Source of the DNA: a bacterium
GTDB lineage: Bacteria > Patescibacteriota > Saccharimonadia > Saccharimonadales > UBA4665
DNA: 64,000 bases
Assembly (NCBI GenBank): GCA_021811625.1
Contig: JAJZNU010000005.1
Span: forward strand, 99,365 to 163,364
Direction: 5' to 3'
Shown here: in pieces, positions 44,074-53,549 of the stretch
How the letters are laid out: every line of letters starts with the position of its first letter
Numbering within the stretch: the first letter of the stretch is position 1
The notes under the pieces: generated by a model
What the model was told of the DNA's origin: nothing
Database searches by the model: none
The model's input: the letters and a program-made list of their open reading frames with translations, nothing else
Program-made: the position numbers and the translations under genes

Positions 44074-44728
44074 ATTTCGCTCCTTTAATATCAGCTTGTT
44101 TCTCCCGCCACATATCCACTTCTTTATGATTTCCGCTGAGTAGGACTTCGGGAACTTTTAACCCGCGAAATTCAACCGGACGGGTATATTGAGGAAATTC
44201 TATATCCTCATCGCCACTCCTAAAAGATTCTATTTCGGCCGACATCGCCCCTCCGAGAACTCCGGGAATAAGCCGAACTACGCTATCAATAATGACCATG
44301 GCCGGGAGTTCACCGCCTGTTAAGACGTAGTTCCCGATACGATACTGTTTGTCGACCCAGTCTGTAACCCGTTCATCGTACCCTTCATATCTCGGGCAGA
44401 CGATGATAAGCCCGGGGGCTTTGGCAAGATCCCTGGCAGCTGATTGGTTATACAAGCCTCCTCTAGGGGTGGGTAGAATCACCAGAGCACTGGGGTCGTT
44501 TTTCTTGGCCTGTTCAATTGCTGAAACTAACGGTTCGGGCTTCATGAGCATACCGTCACCGCCGCCGTAAGGAGTGTCATCAACGCGTCGATGCGGCCCT
44601 AACCCGTAATCCCTCAGATTAATGTACTCAAACTCGACGATTTTTTTTGATTGAGCCTTATAGAGCATACTGGCGTTCAGTACTCCGTCGAACATCTCCG
44701 GGAACAGTGAGATTATTTGTATTAGCAT
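44066..44728 (-). CDS. trmD: tRNA (guanine37-N1)-methyltransferase
   Basis: A 220-residue SPOUT methyltransferase that methylates G37 next to the anticodon. The trefoil-knot signatures are visible: ISLFPEMFDGVLNASMLYKA, DDTPYGGGDGMLMKPEPL, CPRYEGYDERV, and IGNYVLTGGELPAMVIIDSVVRLIPGVLG. It is the third gene of the rpsP-khpA-trmD cluster found in many bacteria, though here rimM is absent. Confidence 0.96.
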   Translation of the reverse strand: MLIQIISLFPEMFDGVLNASMLYKAQSKKIVEFEYINLRDYGLGPHRRVDDTPYGGGDGMLMKPEPLVSAIEQAKKNDPSALVILPTPRGGLYNQSAARDLAKAPGLIIVCPRYEGYDERVTDWVDKQYRIGNYVLTGGELPAMVIIDSVVRLIPGVLGGAMSAEIESFRSGDEDIEFPQYTRPVEFRGLKVPEVLLSGNHKEVDMWREKQADIKGAKYV

Positions 44729-44937
44729 GGCAGGTGAAATAGTTACCTCTTAATTATCTAACAGTTTGGCGTAATATCAAAAAGAACCCGTAGAGATTTA
44801 AAACCCCCCGGGCTCTTGTTTGTCACATAAAGCTCCCAACATGCGTAAACCTTACCCACATTGGCTCGCGGCTTCAGGCTATATTTTTTATTTTTTCAGA
44901 TGCAAGTCCGAGCTATCCAGCTCAACTTACGCCGTCA

Positions 44938-45411
44938 TTATACATCTAGATCGTCGAGATCTTCAAGTTCCTTGCGAGTCTTGCTGAGAACGTCCTCAGA
45001 TTCTGTTGCTGTGGTGATTTCCGGTTCACTGCCAGTCTCGTCAGGTTCACTCACACCGTCGGAATCGGCAACAATGCCGTCGTCGTCAGCAGAACTTGAA
45101 GGCGCCTGGTAGTCATTGGCGACTTGATCGTTAGTTGGAGCCTGGTAGCTGTGAGCGGGTGCCGGCCCGTCGTCGATAATTTTCAGATTATAGCGGGCAT
45201 CGTTCTTAGTTCCCAATGCCCGTAGTAGTGTTCTGAGCGATTGGGCGGTGGCGCCGCGTTTCCCAATAACCCGGCCGAGATCTTCGGGATCGACACTGAG
45301 TTCAAGCAGCACCCCTTTCTCGTCAATTCGACGCTCGACTTTAACCGCATCGGGCTTGCCGACAAGTGATTTGACGATGTATTCAATAAATTGTTGGTCT
45401 ATGGTATTCAT
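44938..45411 (-). CDS. khpA: KH-domain RNA-binding protein with long acidic tail (KhpA-like)
   Basis: The first ~75 residues are the KhpA/YlqC single KH domain (EYIVKSLVGKPDAVKVERR, then DLGRVIGKRGATAQSLRTLLRALG, with the GxxG RNA-binding loop in IGKRGA). The usual protein stops there at 75-80 residues. This one has about 80 more, first a linker (APAHSYQAPTNDQ) and then an acidic disordered tail ending EDLDDLDV. The position between rpsP and trmD is the normal one. The ribosome binding site GGAGGAA lies 13 nt before the ATG. Confidence 0.9.
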   Translation of the reverse strand: MNTIDQQFIEYIVKSLVGKPDAVKVERRIDEKGVLLELSVDPEDLGRVIGKRGATAQSLRTLLRALGTKNDARYNLKIIDDGPAPAHSYQAPTNDQVANDYQAPSSSADDDGIVADSDGVSEPDETGSEPEITTATESEDVLSKTRKELEDLDDLDV

Positions 45412-45534
45412 CTCTAGAAATTATTCCTCCGTCTTACTATTAAAACCCATTATATCAGGACTGGGCTATTATACTTCAAAGCTATAAGATTCAACTGTAA
45501 TTTTTGTTGTTTTAATTTTTGCGGAAGATCGGTA

Positions 45535-45975
45535 TTAGGACTGAGGAGATTCTTCGGTTTTGACTTCCTCGGCCTCGGTCACAGTAGCCTCCGGAACCTT
45601 ACCTTCCTCGGCTACCTCTTCGGTCTTGGGGAGTTCGACGGGCTGCTCGGTTTTCGGTTCTTCTTTCCGATTACGACGCAATTTGTCAGGATTCTTAATG
45701 GCGGATTTCTTCTTGTCATGTTTCTCGACCCATTTCGGGAGTTTGACTCCTTCGTTTTTGAGTAGCATTGCTACTCGTGGCGACGGTTTGGCGCCGTGTT
45801 CCAGATAAAAACCGGCTTTCTCTTTGTCGAGAACTATCACCTTGGAATGAGGATCATAGTGACCCAGTTGAACGACGACTTTACCGCTTGTCGGTGTCCG
45901 CCTTGAATCCTGGACTACTATTCGAAACATAGCTAGGCCTTTGCGGCCGGTTCGTTGCATCCGTATAACTAACAT
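45535..45975 (-). CDS. rpsP: 30S ribosomal protein S16 with charged C-terminal tail
   Basis: Residues 1-80 are S16 (MLVIRMQRTGRKGLAMFRIVV, then GHYDPHSKVIVLDKEKAGFYLEHGAKPS), a 30S assembly protein. The typical length is 80-90 residues. This protein has 146, with a lysine-rich stretch (KKKSAIKNPDKLRRNRKEE) and then an acidic E/V/T-rich tail. Tail extensions on small-subunit proteins exist in other lineages, but their role is unknown. It heads the rpsP-khpA-trmD cluster. Confidence 0.95.
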   Translation of the reverse strand: MLVIRMQRTGRKGLAMFRIVVQDSRRTPTSGKVVVQLGHYDPHSKVIVLDKEKAGFYLEHGAKPSPRVAMLLKNEGVKLPKWVEKHDKKKSAIKNPDKLRRNRKEEPKTEQPVELPKTEEVAEEGKVPEATVTEAEEVKTEESPQS

Positions 45976-46125
45976 AGTGGTATCTTAAAACCTGAAAGGT
46001 CTCCTTTACATGTCTCCGGCTTGTTACAGCACTTTGCTAGATTTTACCGGATATTCACAGATAAGTCAAAGGCTAATGTCGGCATTATTGATCCACATCT
46101 CTTTTTGTTGTATTATCTCACCTCA

Positions 46126-46689
46126 ATGAGCTCCGAAGCCGTTATATATAAAGAGGCGACGTTGTCAGACGTTAACGAGCTGGCCCTGATAATGGAAAGG
46201 GCTAAGGCTGAGCGCGACAAACTTCCGCTGCCACAATGTCTGACCGGTTTGCAGTCTGCCGACTACGTGGAATGGGAGATGGAGAGACCGGACGCTTGGA
46301 CGTGTTTGGCAAAGATCGGTCAAAGTGCCGTTGGTTTTGCCCTCGGCTATCCACTTCTGAGGACCGGAGGGGATGCCGAGAATATCGATACTCACCATTT
46401 ATCACTACTAATGGTTGATCCTAATTACTGGGGCAGAGGTATCGGCAGGGGCCTGCTCAATCTAACAATTCAGCACGCCCGTCAGGCGGATCGCTCGATA
46501 GTGTCGCTTTGGACTCGTGAAACAAAAAATGACCGAACACGACGTTTTTATGAACAGAGAGGTTTTGTTTTGACTGGCGTTTCTGACTCTGAGGAACATT
46601 CCCCCCGGGTCCACTACGAGCTCACGATTAAAAGTTCTCCTGCCGCACTCGTCACAGAAAAACCTGGAAAAACTTCAGAGTTAGCCTAG
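46126..46689 (+). CDS. GNAT family N-acetyltransferase
   Basis: About 187 residues from ATG 46126. The GNAT fold is seen in ATLSDVNELALIMERA at the start, LSLLMVDPNYWGRGIGRGLLNLTIQHAR (beta4 and the acetyl-CoA pyrophosphate loop with GRGIGRG), and NDRTRRFYEQRGFVLTG near the end. The substrate is unknown. An in-frame TTG at 46021 would add 35 residues of low-quality sequence, so the ATG is preferred. It interrupts, on the opposite strand, a run of RNA-related genes. Confidence 0.85.
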   Translation: MSSEAVIYKEATLSDVNELALIMERAKAERDKLPLPQCLTGLQSADYVEWEMERPDAWTCLAKIGQSAVGFALGYPLLRTGGDAENIDTHHLSLLMVDPNYWGRGIGRGLLNLTIQHARQADRSIVSLWTRETKNDRTRRFYEQRGFVLTGVSDSEEHSPRVHYELTIKSSPAALVTEKPGKTSELA

Positions 46690-46696
46690 TAACGCC

Positions 46697-47410
46697 CTAG
46701 ACTGTCGAATTACGGTAACCGGCCAGTGCTTCCTCGGCTGCCTGTTGTTGTCCGGCCTGTTTGCTGGGACCAACACCTTCTCCTCGTATTTGACCATCGA
46801 CAAAGACGCCGACTCTGAAAGTTTTATCGTGATCAGGGCCCTCTTCGCTGAGGACTTTATATACCGGCGTGAAACCTTCTTCGCTCTGGACGATCTCTTG
46901 CAAGTGAGACTTCGGATCCATCCAGGACCCTTTGGCGAGGATATCTTTAAACGTCACCAGTAGTTCATCGGTCACAAAGCGGCGCGCCACTTCATAACCT
47001 TGATCTAGGTAGATTGCTCCGAGAACAGCCTCAAATGTATTCGCTAGTATCTGGGCCCTAGCTCGTTCACTACCCCGCTTTTCGCCTCTTGATAGACGAA
47101 GCAGAGGCTCATAGCTGAGACGCAGGGCAGCTGCCGAGATACTTTCGGTTCGAACCAGTGAACTGCGCCAGTTGGTGAGTATTCCTTCCGGCTCACTAAA
47201 GTTAGAGTACAGGTATTCGGTGGTTACCAGCTCCAGAACGGCGTCACCCAAGAATTCCAGGCGTTCGTTATGTTCTTTGGTGGTCTTGCGGTGCTCGTTA
47301 ACGTACGACCGATGGGTAAAGGCGGTTACAAGCAGATCGATGTCCTTAAACTCGATGCCTAGGTTATCACGGGCAAAGGTTACGTAAACGTTTGTGTCCA
47401 TATCTTCCAT
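46697..47410 (-). CDS. rnc: Ribonuclease III
   Basis: A 237-residue enzyme that cuts double-stranded RNA, including rRNA precursors. The nuclease domain has the signature NERLEFLGDAVLELVTTEYLY and the second metal site ANTFEAVLGAIYLDQGYE. The C-terminal double-stranded-RNA-binding domain runs from about residue 160 (DPKSHLQEIVQ to KQAGQQQAAEEALAGY). Two ATGs five codons apart are possible starts. It is part of the rpmF-nusB-nudix-rnc run. Confidence 0.95.
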   Translation of the reverse strand: MEDMDTNVYVTFARDNLGIEFKDIDLLVTAFTHRSYVNEHRKTTKEHNERLEFLGDAVLELVTTEYLYSNFSEPEGILTNWRSSLVRTESISAAALRLSYEPLLRLSRGEKRGSERARAQILANTFEAVLGAIYLDQGYEVARRFVTDELLVTFKDILAKGSWMDPKSHLQEIVQSEEGFTPVYKVLSEEGPDHDKTFRVGVFVDGQIRGEGVGPSKQAGQQQAAEEALAGYRNSTV

Positions 47411-47437
47411 CCAGGCAGCTTCTGTAGAGCAAAAAAG

Positions 47438-47929
47438 CTAAACTGTTCCCTCGCGTATTTTCTTAAGACCCAGGAGCATTAGTTTGGCAATATCTTCATA
47501 CTCGATTTTATCAATCGCGTCATTAGCCGGCAACCACTTCGCCGACATTAGCCACTCCTCAGGATCTAGCTTATTACTTTCACCGCGAGCTTCAACCAAC
47601 CAGATATGCATGGTCATCAGCACCAGGGTTTGGACACGCCGGTAGCGGAAGGTTACTTTACCCAGTTCCGAGAAGACTTCCATATCCTGCAAACCGGTTT
47701 CTTCGCGTATTTCTCTTTCAGCCGCGGCCCCAGGGTGTTCACCGGCTTCGACATGACCTTTAGGAATAGTCCAGCGTCCCTTGGCATCCTGAATTAACAG
47801 AAATTCTATTTTGCCGTCTGGATTTTTACGAAATATTATTCCGCCTGAAGTTATTTCGTTAACCGCCTCAGTAATTGCCGGTTGGCGCCTGACGAAACGA
47901 CGGAATCCAGATATGGGGTTTGGTCTCAT
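47438..47929 (-). CDS. NUDIX hydrolase
   Basis: A 163-residue protein with a complete NUDIX box GHVEAGEHPGAAAERE followed by IREETGL, with all catalytic glutamates. The N-terminal ITSGGIIFRKNPDGKIEFLLIQDAKGRWTIPKGH is typical of the diadenosine polyphosphate or MutT-like group, such as Ap4A hydrolases. The substrate cannot be fixed. AAGGAAG precedes the ATG. It lies between nusB and rnc. Confidence 0.9.
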   Translation of the reverse strand: MRPNPISGFRRFVRRQPAITEAVNEITSGGIIFRKNPDGKIEFLLIQDAKGRWTIPKGHVEAGEHPGAAAEREIREETGLQDMEVFSELGKVTFRYRRVQTLVLMTMHIWLVEARGESNKLDPEEWLMSAKWLPANDAIDKIEYEDIAKLMLLGLKKIREGTV

Positions 47930-47947
47930 AAATGCTTTTACTTCCTT

Positions 47948-48436
47948 TTATTTAGCTAGCTCGTCGTCCTGGACAACGGTTAGCGGAGTTTCTGCCTTAG
48001 CCTTAGGTTTTCCTTCTATATCCCTGAGTACGGTGCCCAGAACACCGTTAATGAACTTGGAAGAATTGTCGCCACCGAACGATTTGGCCAGCTCGACTGC
48101 CTCATTTATTACTACTTTCGGGGGAATGTCCTTGTCGAACAGCAATTCGTATATGCCAATATGCAGGATAACCCTGTCCATGAGAGCGATTTGGTCGATC
48201 GGCCACTCCGGGGCAACCGGCCTGAGAGTGTTGTCGAGTTTTTTTTCATGTTTGGTTATCCCATGCACAAGATTTTGAATGAAAGACTTGTCATCTACGG
48301 TGTCTTTGTAGCGGGAGATATTGCGCTCTAAGATCTCCTGGATATCACAGGTAACGTCGTTGGCTCGTCGTCTAAAAGTCCACTCATATATGGTTTGAAG
48401 AGCTATTATTCTACCGAGGTGACGATTACTTGCCAT
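47948..48436 (-). CDS. nusB: Transcription antitermination factor NusB
   Basis: A 162-residue all-helical protein: [18 protein letters not shown] at the start, [45 protein letters not shown] in the middle, and [33 protein letters not shown] near the end, which is the NusB signature. It pairs with S10 in rRNA antitermination. A short non-conserved tail follows. The rpmF gene lies 43 nt upstream. Confidence 0.93.
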   Translation of the reverse strand: MASNRHLGRIIALQTIYEWTFRRRANDVTCDIQEILERNISRYKDTVDDKSFIQNLVHGITKHEKKLDNTLRPVAPEWPIDQIALMDRVILHIGIYELLFDKDIPPKVVINEAVELAKSFGGDNSSKFINGVLGTVLRDIEGKPKAKAETPLTVVQDDELAK

Positions 48437-48479
48437 ACTTCAGATTATTAATGTATCTTTGACTCTTGGGTTACTAAAA

Positions 48480-48641
48480 TTAATTTGCCGCTTTTTTGGC
48501 TAACTTCTTACCAGTTTCGCGGACGGTTGTATACACCTTCACCGGCGACTTGGCGTTAACGCGTCTCGCCAGATCGATAACATGATGACTACGTCTTGTG
48601 GCTGTTCGTCGAGCAGACGTTCGTTTTTTAGGCTTACCCAT
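48480..48641 (-). CDS. rpmF: 50S ribosomal protein L32
   Basis: A 53-residue basic protein. The opening GKPKKRTSARRTATRRSHH matches the conserved start of L32 (PKKRTS-x-RR-x-RR-x-H). No zinc cysteines are present, as in the C-minus type. ATG 48639-48641 is preceded by AAGGAG at 8 nt, and the stop is TAA at 48480-48482. It lies before nusB on the same strand. Confidence 0.85.
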   Translation of the reverse strand: MGKPKKRTSARRTATRRSHHVIDLARRVNAKSPVKVYTTVRETGKKLAKKAAN

Positions 48642-48758
48642 AAATATACTCCTTAACTAACTGTTTTATCGACACTCTGCTTATATTTTGGCACTTAAAT
48701 CTTCACTTGGTATATTAACCTTTTTAGCTCAAAGATTCAACTTTATCTAGACGGATAA

Positions 48759-51650
48759 TCAGATGACGAAATTGACGAGATGCTGGCTGACGTAGATAGT
48801 CTTTTTTATTTCGTGCCCGGTTAAAAGCGCTGCGACCTTTTCTTCTGCTTTCGCGGCTTCAACGACAGTCTCTTCGCTGGCAGCCGCGTTAACCTTTATC
48901 TCGCCACGAAGTTTACCGTTAATTTGGATCGCTATGCTCATTTGATCGAGTTTAAGGTATTGCTCGTCGACTGCCGGCCACTGGCTCAAGTGAATCGAGG
49001 TGGTGTTACCCATTTGATGCCAGAGCTCTTCGCTAATGTGCGGAGCAAATGGCGCCAGAAGCTGGAGCAGACTGTTAATCGAGAATTCCCAGGCTTCCCT
49101 ATCCGCAAATAAATCAAGAGTTTTTTGTTTGTAAAGGTCGTTGATCATTTCCATCTGTGAAGCGATGGCGGTGTTATAGCTTAAGGCGTTCAGATCATCG
49201 CCAACCTTTTTAATTGTTCGGTGTGTGATCCGGTTGAGCTCCCGACTAACTTCCGGGTTATGCTTGGCGTTCTGTTCTTCCTTTGCTTCCAAGAATTCCT
49301 GCGTCAAGTTCCAGAATCGCTGCAGGAATCTGTAGGCTCCGGCCATTCCCTCAACACTCCAGTTAACCGCCTGATTCCACGGCCCGATAAATAACTCCAT
49401 GATCCGGACGCTATCGGCACCGTAACCCTGTTCGATCAACCCGTCCGGCTCGATGGTATTACCCCTGCTTTTACTCATCTTCTGTCCATCGGGAGCCAGA
49501 ATCATTCCCTGGTTCCTTAGGGCTGAGAAGGGCTCTTTAAAGTCAATTAGACCCTGATCGAACATTACCTTTGTCCAAAAACGCGCATAAAGCAAATGCA
49601 TCACGGCGTGCTCGGCACCACCGATGTAATCGTCAACCGGTAGCCACAGATCCGCTTTGTCTTTGTCGAACGGTTTAGAGTTATTGTGTGGATCAGCAAA
49701 CCGCAAGAAGTACCAACTGGAGCAGGCAAAGCCGTCCATAGTATCCGTTTCGCGCTTTGCCGGGCCGCCGCATTTCGGACAGTCGGTATTAATAAACTCA
49801 GCTATCTTGGCCAGGGGGCTGCGGCCGTCTCCGCTCGGTTCGTAGTCGGTGATCTCAGGTAGAAGTACCGGCAATTGGTCCTCGGGTACGGCTACCGCGC
49901 CATCCTTCGAGCAATGGATAATCGGGATAGGCGCTCCCCAGTAACGCTGACGGCTAATGAGCCAATCACGGATTTTATAATTGACTCTTTCCTTGGCAAA
50001 ACCTTTAGTCTCTAAATCGGCGATAATTTTATCTCTGGCTTCTGCCGCACTCAGACCGTCATACGTACCAGAATTAACCAGAACCCCTTCTCCCTCGTAA
50101 CAACGATTCCCGGTAACATACTGCTCCCAGGCCAATGAGTGATGTTCGAACGTCAACTGTTTAGCTACTTCGGATTTTGGAACCCACTTAATCTCGTGTT
50201 TTCCCTCTTCGACTTCGCTGGCTACGCGCTTGTCTGAAGCCAAAACTACTTCGTAAAATACTCCTTCGGTACGTTGATTCTTACCCTTAGGTATCCGGTA
50301 GCCCTCCATGACGATTGTCGAGCTGACGGGTTTTATCGAGGCAAAATCAGTATAACCGCTCTCCTCTGTCACCTGTCTTTTAAGGGCCGCGACATCGTCG
50401 GCGTCGCTTAGCTCGACGTCGCCGCCTAAGAAATGGGTGTTGTCGGGTTCGACAAGTAGCAAGTACTCGCCTTTGTCGTTGCAAAGAATGGCAGCCACGA
50501 CGCGACGCTCCAGGGTCTCAACGTCGTCACGGTGTCTATTTATTCCTGTACCAGATAATTCCGGAGCAATAACATCGACAATTGGAAGATCAAACTTTTC
50601 GGCAAAATCGTAGTCCCGTTTATCGTGAGCCGGCACCGCCATAATCGCGCCCGTACCATACCCATACAGGACGTAATCGGCGATCCAGATGGGGACTTTC
50701 TTGTAATTCACCGGGTTAATGGCGTAGGCTCCGCTAAACACTCCGGTTTTTTCCCTGTTTGTTTCTTGACGTTCAATGTCGCTTTTAGAAGCTGCCGCCT
50801 TGATATATTTCTCCACTTCCTCTCGTTGGCCGGTAGAAGTAATTTGCAGGGCAAGGGGATGTTCGGGAGATATAACTAAAAACGTCGCCCCAAACAACGT
50901 ATCCGGCCGGGTAGTAAAGACCGTTATGCACTCATCGGGCCCGTCAATCCGGAATTTGATTTCCGCTCCAACCGATCGACCGATCCAGTTACGCTGCATC
51001 GACTTTATGGCGTCAGACCAATCCAGATCATCCAAGTCGTCAAGCAGACGATCGGCGTAATCTGTGATCTTGAAGAACCACTGTTTCAAAGACTTCTTTT
51101 CAACTTTGTTACCGCATCGCCAACAAAGTCCGTTCTCGACCTGTTCATTGGCTAGAACGGTTTTGTCGAACGGGCACCACCACTGCAGGCTCTCTTTCTG
51201 ATAGGCCAGATTAAGTTTGAACAACAGCAAGAAGAACCATTGGGTCCAGCGGTAATACCCGGGGTCGGTACTGTCTATCTCCCTCGACCAATCGTAACTG
51301 AACCCCATCTGTTTAAGCTGGCGCTTGAAGCGGTCGGTGTTTTTATTTATCGCCGAGCGGGGACTGACCTTGTTCTTGATAGCGTAGTTCTCAGCCGGTA
51401 GACCAAAAGCATCCCACCCCATAGGGTGTAGCACATTGTATCCTCTCATTCTTGCAAAGCGGGCCATGGCATCACCAATCGTGTAGTTGCGAACATGCCC
51501 GACGTGCATGGCGGCGCCGCTGGGATACGGAAAGTACTCCAGGACATACTTTTTGGGTTTTTTTAAGTCATCAACGGCTTGATATATCTTGTCGGCTTCC
51601 CACTTATCTTGCCACTTGGTTTCGATTTCCTTGGGGTTATAGCGTTTCAC
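48759..51650 (-). CDS. leuS: Leucyl-tRNA synthetase with a NUDIX-like insertion
   Basis: A 963-residue class I synthetase, about 100-150 residues longer than usual. The active-site motif PYPSGAAMHVGHV is at residues 41-53 and KMSKSRGN near residue 730. The editing (CP1) domain shows TTRPDTLFGAT (246-256) and GYGTGAIMAVPAHDKRDYDFA (330-350). Between ~365 and ~512, where other LeuRS have a short link to GEGVLVNSG, there is an inserted domain with NUDIX features (VVAAILCNDKGEYLLLV, FLGGDVELS, VTEESGY, WVPKSEV). The start is GTG, 7 nt after a TATACT box, so it is probably leaderless. Confidence 0.95.
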   Translation of the reverse strand: MKRYNPKEIETKWQDKWEADKIYQAVDDLKKPKKYVLEYFPYPSGAAMHVGHVRNYTIGDAMARFARMRGYNVLHPMGWDAFGLPAENYAIKNKVSPRSAINKNTDRFKRQLKQMGFSYDWSREIDSTDPGYYRWTQWFFLLLFKLNLAYQKESLQWWCPFDKTVLANEQVENGLCWRCGNKVEKKSLKQWFFKITDYADRLLDDLDDLDWSDAIKSMQRNWIGRSVGAEIKFRIDGPDECITVFTTRPDTLFGATFLVISPEHPLALQITSTGQREEVEKYIKAAASKSDIERQETNREKTGVFSGAYAINPVNYKKVPIWIADYVLYGYGTGAIMAVPAHDKRDYDFAEKFDLPIVDVIAPELSGTGINRHRDDVETLERRVVAAILCNDKGEYLLLVEPDNTHFLGGDVELSDADDVAALKRQVTEESGYTDFASIKPVSSTIVMEGYRIPKGKNQRTEGVFYEVVLASDKRVASEVEEGKHEIKWVPKSEVAKQLTFEHHSLAWEQYVTGNRCYEGEGVLVNSGTYDGLSAAEARDKIIADLETKGFAKERVNYKIRDWLISRQRYWGAPIPIIHCSKDGAVAVPEDQLPVLLPEITDYEPSGDGRSPLAKIAEFINTDCPKCGGPAKRETDTMDGFACSSWYFLRFADPHNNSKPFDKDKADLWLPVDDYIGGAEHAVMHLLYARFWTKVMFDQGLIDFKEPFSALRNQGMILAPDGQKMSKSRGNTIEPDGLIEQGYGADSVRIMELFIGPWNQAVNWSVEGMAGAYRFLQRFWNLTQEFLEAKEEQNAKHNPEVSRELNRITHRTIKKVGDDLNALSYNTAIASQMEMINDLYKQKTLDLFADREAWEFSINSLLQLLAPFAPHISEELWHQMGNTTSIHLSQWPAVDEQYLKLDQMSIAIQINGKLRGEIKVNAAASEETVVEAAKAEEKVAALLTGHEIKKTIYVSQHLVNFVI

Positions 51651-51657
51651 AGATATC

Positions 51658-51663
51658 AGTATA
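51658..51663 (-). promoter_or_regulatory. -10 box for leuS
   Basis: TATACT on the minus strand ends 7 nt before the GTG start of leuS, at the distance expected for a leaderless transcript. The -35 region is weak. Confidence 0.5.
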
Positions 51664-51700
51664 CCAGAGGTGAGTAATACTTAGATGGATCCAATTTTAG

Positions 51701-52273
51701 CTATATGGCCGAGAGCACGTCCTGCGTACTTCTAACCTGTCCGATACGGGGGAATACGCTTTTGACGGCATGGTCATGCTCCTCCCCAGACATGGCCGAC
51801 ATGGCGTCCTCCACGAATATCTGGTTGTAGCCGAACTCGTAGGCAAAACGGGCGGTACTTTCTACCCCCATAGTGGTCGATATGCCGCAGAGCACAATCG
51901 TATCGATCCCTCGCCTCCTGAGCTGTAAATCCAAATCAGTTCCGTAAAATGCGCCCCATTGACGTTTGGTAATTACAATATCCCCGGGCTTCGGGCCCAG
52001 CTGAGGTACGATATCGGCCCAGTCCGGTTGATATTCTGATGCCCTTGTGGGTATATCTGATACGGGATGTAGGCCGTCTTTGCCGTCGGCGGAACGCATC
52101 ACATGCACTAAAAACACCGGCATGGAGTTTTTTCTAAAGCCATCCGCTAACAAAGCGGCGTTGGCAATTACGTCGTTCGAATCGTGAGGCGCGCTTGGAT
52201 AACCGACAATCCCTTTTTGCAGATCAATCACCACCAGAGCTGACCTGTCTTGATGTAGACTAATTTTATTCAT
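51701..52273 (-). CDS. Isochorismatase family hydrolase
   Basis: A 190-residue cysteine hydrolase. The catalytic Asp (VVIDLQKGI), Lys (TKRQWGAFYGTDLD) and Cys (VLCGISTTMGVESTARFAYE) are all present. The family includes nicotinamidases and isochorismatases, and the cis-peptide GI-STT region fits the broader group. The substrate is not determined. A TATAAT box lies 18 nt before the ATG. Confidence 0.88.
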   Translation of the reverse strand: MNKISLHQDRSALVVIDLQKGIVGYPSAPHDSNDVIANAALLADGFRKNSMPVFLVHVMRSADGKDGLHPVSDIPTRASEYQPDWADIVPQLGPKPGDIVITKRQWGAFYGTDLDLQLRRRGIDTIVLCGISTTMGVESTARFAYEFGYNQIFVEDAMSAMSGEEHDHAVKSVFPRIGQVRSTQDVLSAI

Positions 52274-52369
52274 ACTTTAGATTTTACACCCATTATAAAA
52301 TCACATGAAGTCGGGGCCATAGCTCTTGGCTCACCGATCCAAAGCTTGGCGGTAAATGTCGGTCTACCC

Positions 52370-53539
52370 TTAATAAATTATCTCCCGACGAATAGTGCTA
52401 TTTAGGTTTGTGAGCAAATTGTAACTGAATAAACCGGATTTAGCAGATATTTGCGCTACAGAGTTCGCTTGATGCCTATTGGAGGATATGACTACTACTT
52501 CATCCCCGACTTTTAGACCAGAATCCTGCAAATCTATCAGGGTATGATTCATGCAAACACGGCCAACGATCGGTAACATCTTGTTCCCGGAGCTGACATA
52601 CCCTTTGTTGCTCAGCTCTCTTGGTACCCCTTCGTAGTACCCAAGGGGCAGCACTCCCACCCTGGTAGGTTTGGTTGCTTTAAATGTCATGTTATAGCTG
52701 ACCGCCTCGCCTGGAAGGAGATCGATGATCCGAATCATTGTGCTCTGTAGCTGAGCTACCGGTTGGAGATCGTCCAGTTCGGCGTGGTGCGGATCACTAG
52801 ACGCTAGCGGGTTAATTCCGTAAAGCCCGATGCCGATTCTAGCGCTATTTTGATACTTGCTGCGCACTTTTGAGAACCCGGCGGTATTGGCGATATGAGC
52901 GTATCCAGGAGTAAATCCAGCTCTCCGTATTTTTTGAATGCCCTCGTCAAAGAGTTTGACCTGGGTGGTTGTAAAGGTTGAATCTTCAGGGTTATCGGCG
53001 TCGGCTAGATGGGTCATCACGCCCTCGAGTTCCAGATTGCCGTATTTTTGAAATGCCTTTAAGTAACTATCGAGCTCCTTAGGCTTAAGTCCTAAACGAT
53101 TCATTCCGGTATTGAGCTCAACGTGTATTTTTACAGGCTTTTTAAGTCGTCCGAACGCTTCCAAGCTTTGAACGTCCTGAACAACAAAGGAACAATGTTT
53201 AGTGTCCAAATGCGGAACATTTTTGGGGTTAATGTAGCCAAGGACTAATAGACGATGTTTGGTAACGCGTCTAATTTGGGCCGCTTCAAAGTAACCATCG
53301 ACCGCCACAAAGTCACAGTCCTCGCCATTTAGTATTTCGGCCATTTTCCCAATGCCATGCCCATAAGCGTTAGCCTTTAATACCGGAATCAGGCCACAGC
53401 CCGGAGATATATTCTTGAGGAGTTTGACATTATTCTTGACGGCCGAGCGGTTGATGGTAAGTCGATTAAGAGGTAGGAAGCGGCGTGACTGGTGCTCTCG
53501 GTAGGTGGTTATTAGCCTGGCAGCCTGATCCTTTATCAT
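52370..53539 (-). CDS. alr: Alanine racemase
   Basis: A 389-residue PLP enzyme that makes D-alanine for peptidoglycan. The PLP lysine is in PVLKANAYGHG. Further signatures are HVELNTGMNRLG, the pair NSARIGIGLYG, the catalytic tyrosine region GEAVSYNMTFKA, and GRVCMNHTLIDL. The N-terminal extension of about 25 residues is unusual. It is 10 nt downstream of ddl, so D-Ala is made and joined in one operon. Confidence 0.94.
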   Translation of the reverse strand: MIKDQAARLITTYREHQSRRFLPLNRLTINRSAVKNNVKLLKNISPGCGLIPVLKANAYGHGIGKMAEILNGEDCDFVAVDGYFEAAQIRRVTKHRLLVLGYINPKNVPHLDTKHCSFVVQDVQSLEAFGRLKKPVKIHVELNTGMNRLGLKPKELDSYLKAFQKYGNLELEGVMTHLADADNPEDSTFTTTQVKLFDEGIQKIRRAGFTPGYAHIANTAGFSKVRSKYQNSARIGIGLYGINPLASSDPHHAELDDLQPVAQLQSTMIRIIDLLPGEAVSYNMTFKATKPTRVGVLPLGYYEGVPRELSNKGYVSSGNKMLPIVGRVCMNHTLIDLQDSGLKVGDEVVVISSNRHQANSVAQISAKSGLFSYNLLTNLNSTIRREIIY

Positions 53540-53549
53540 CGGAGTTCGT

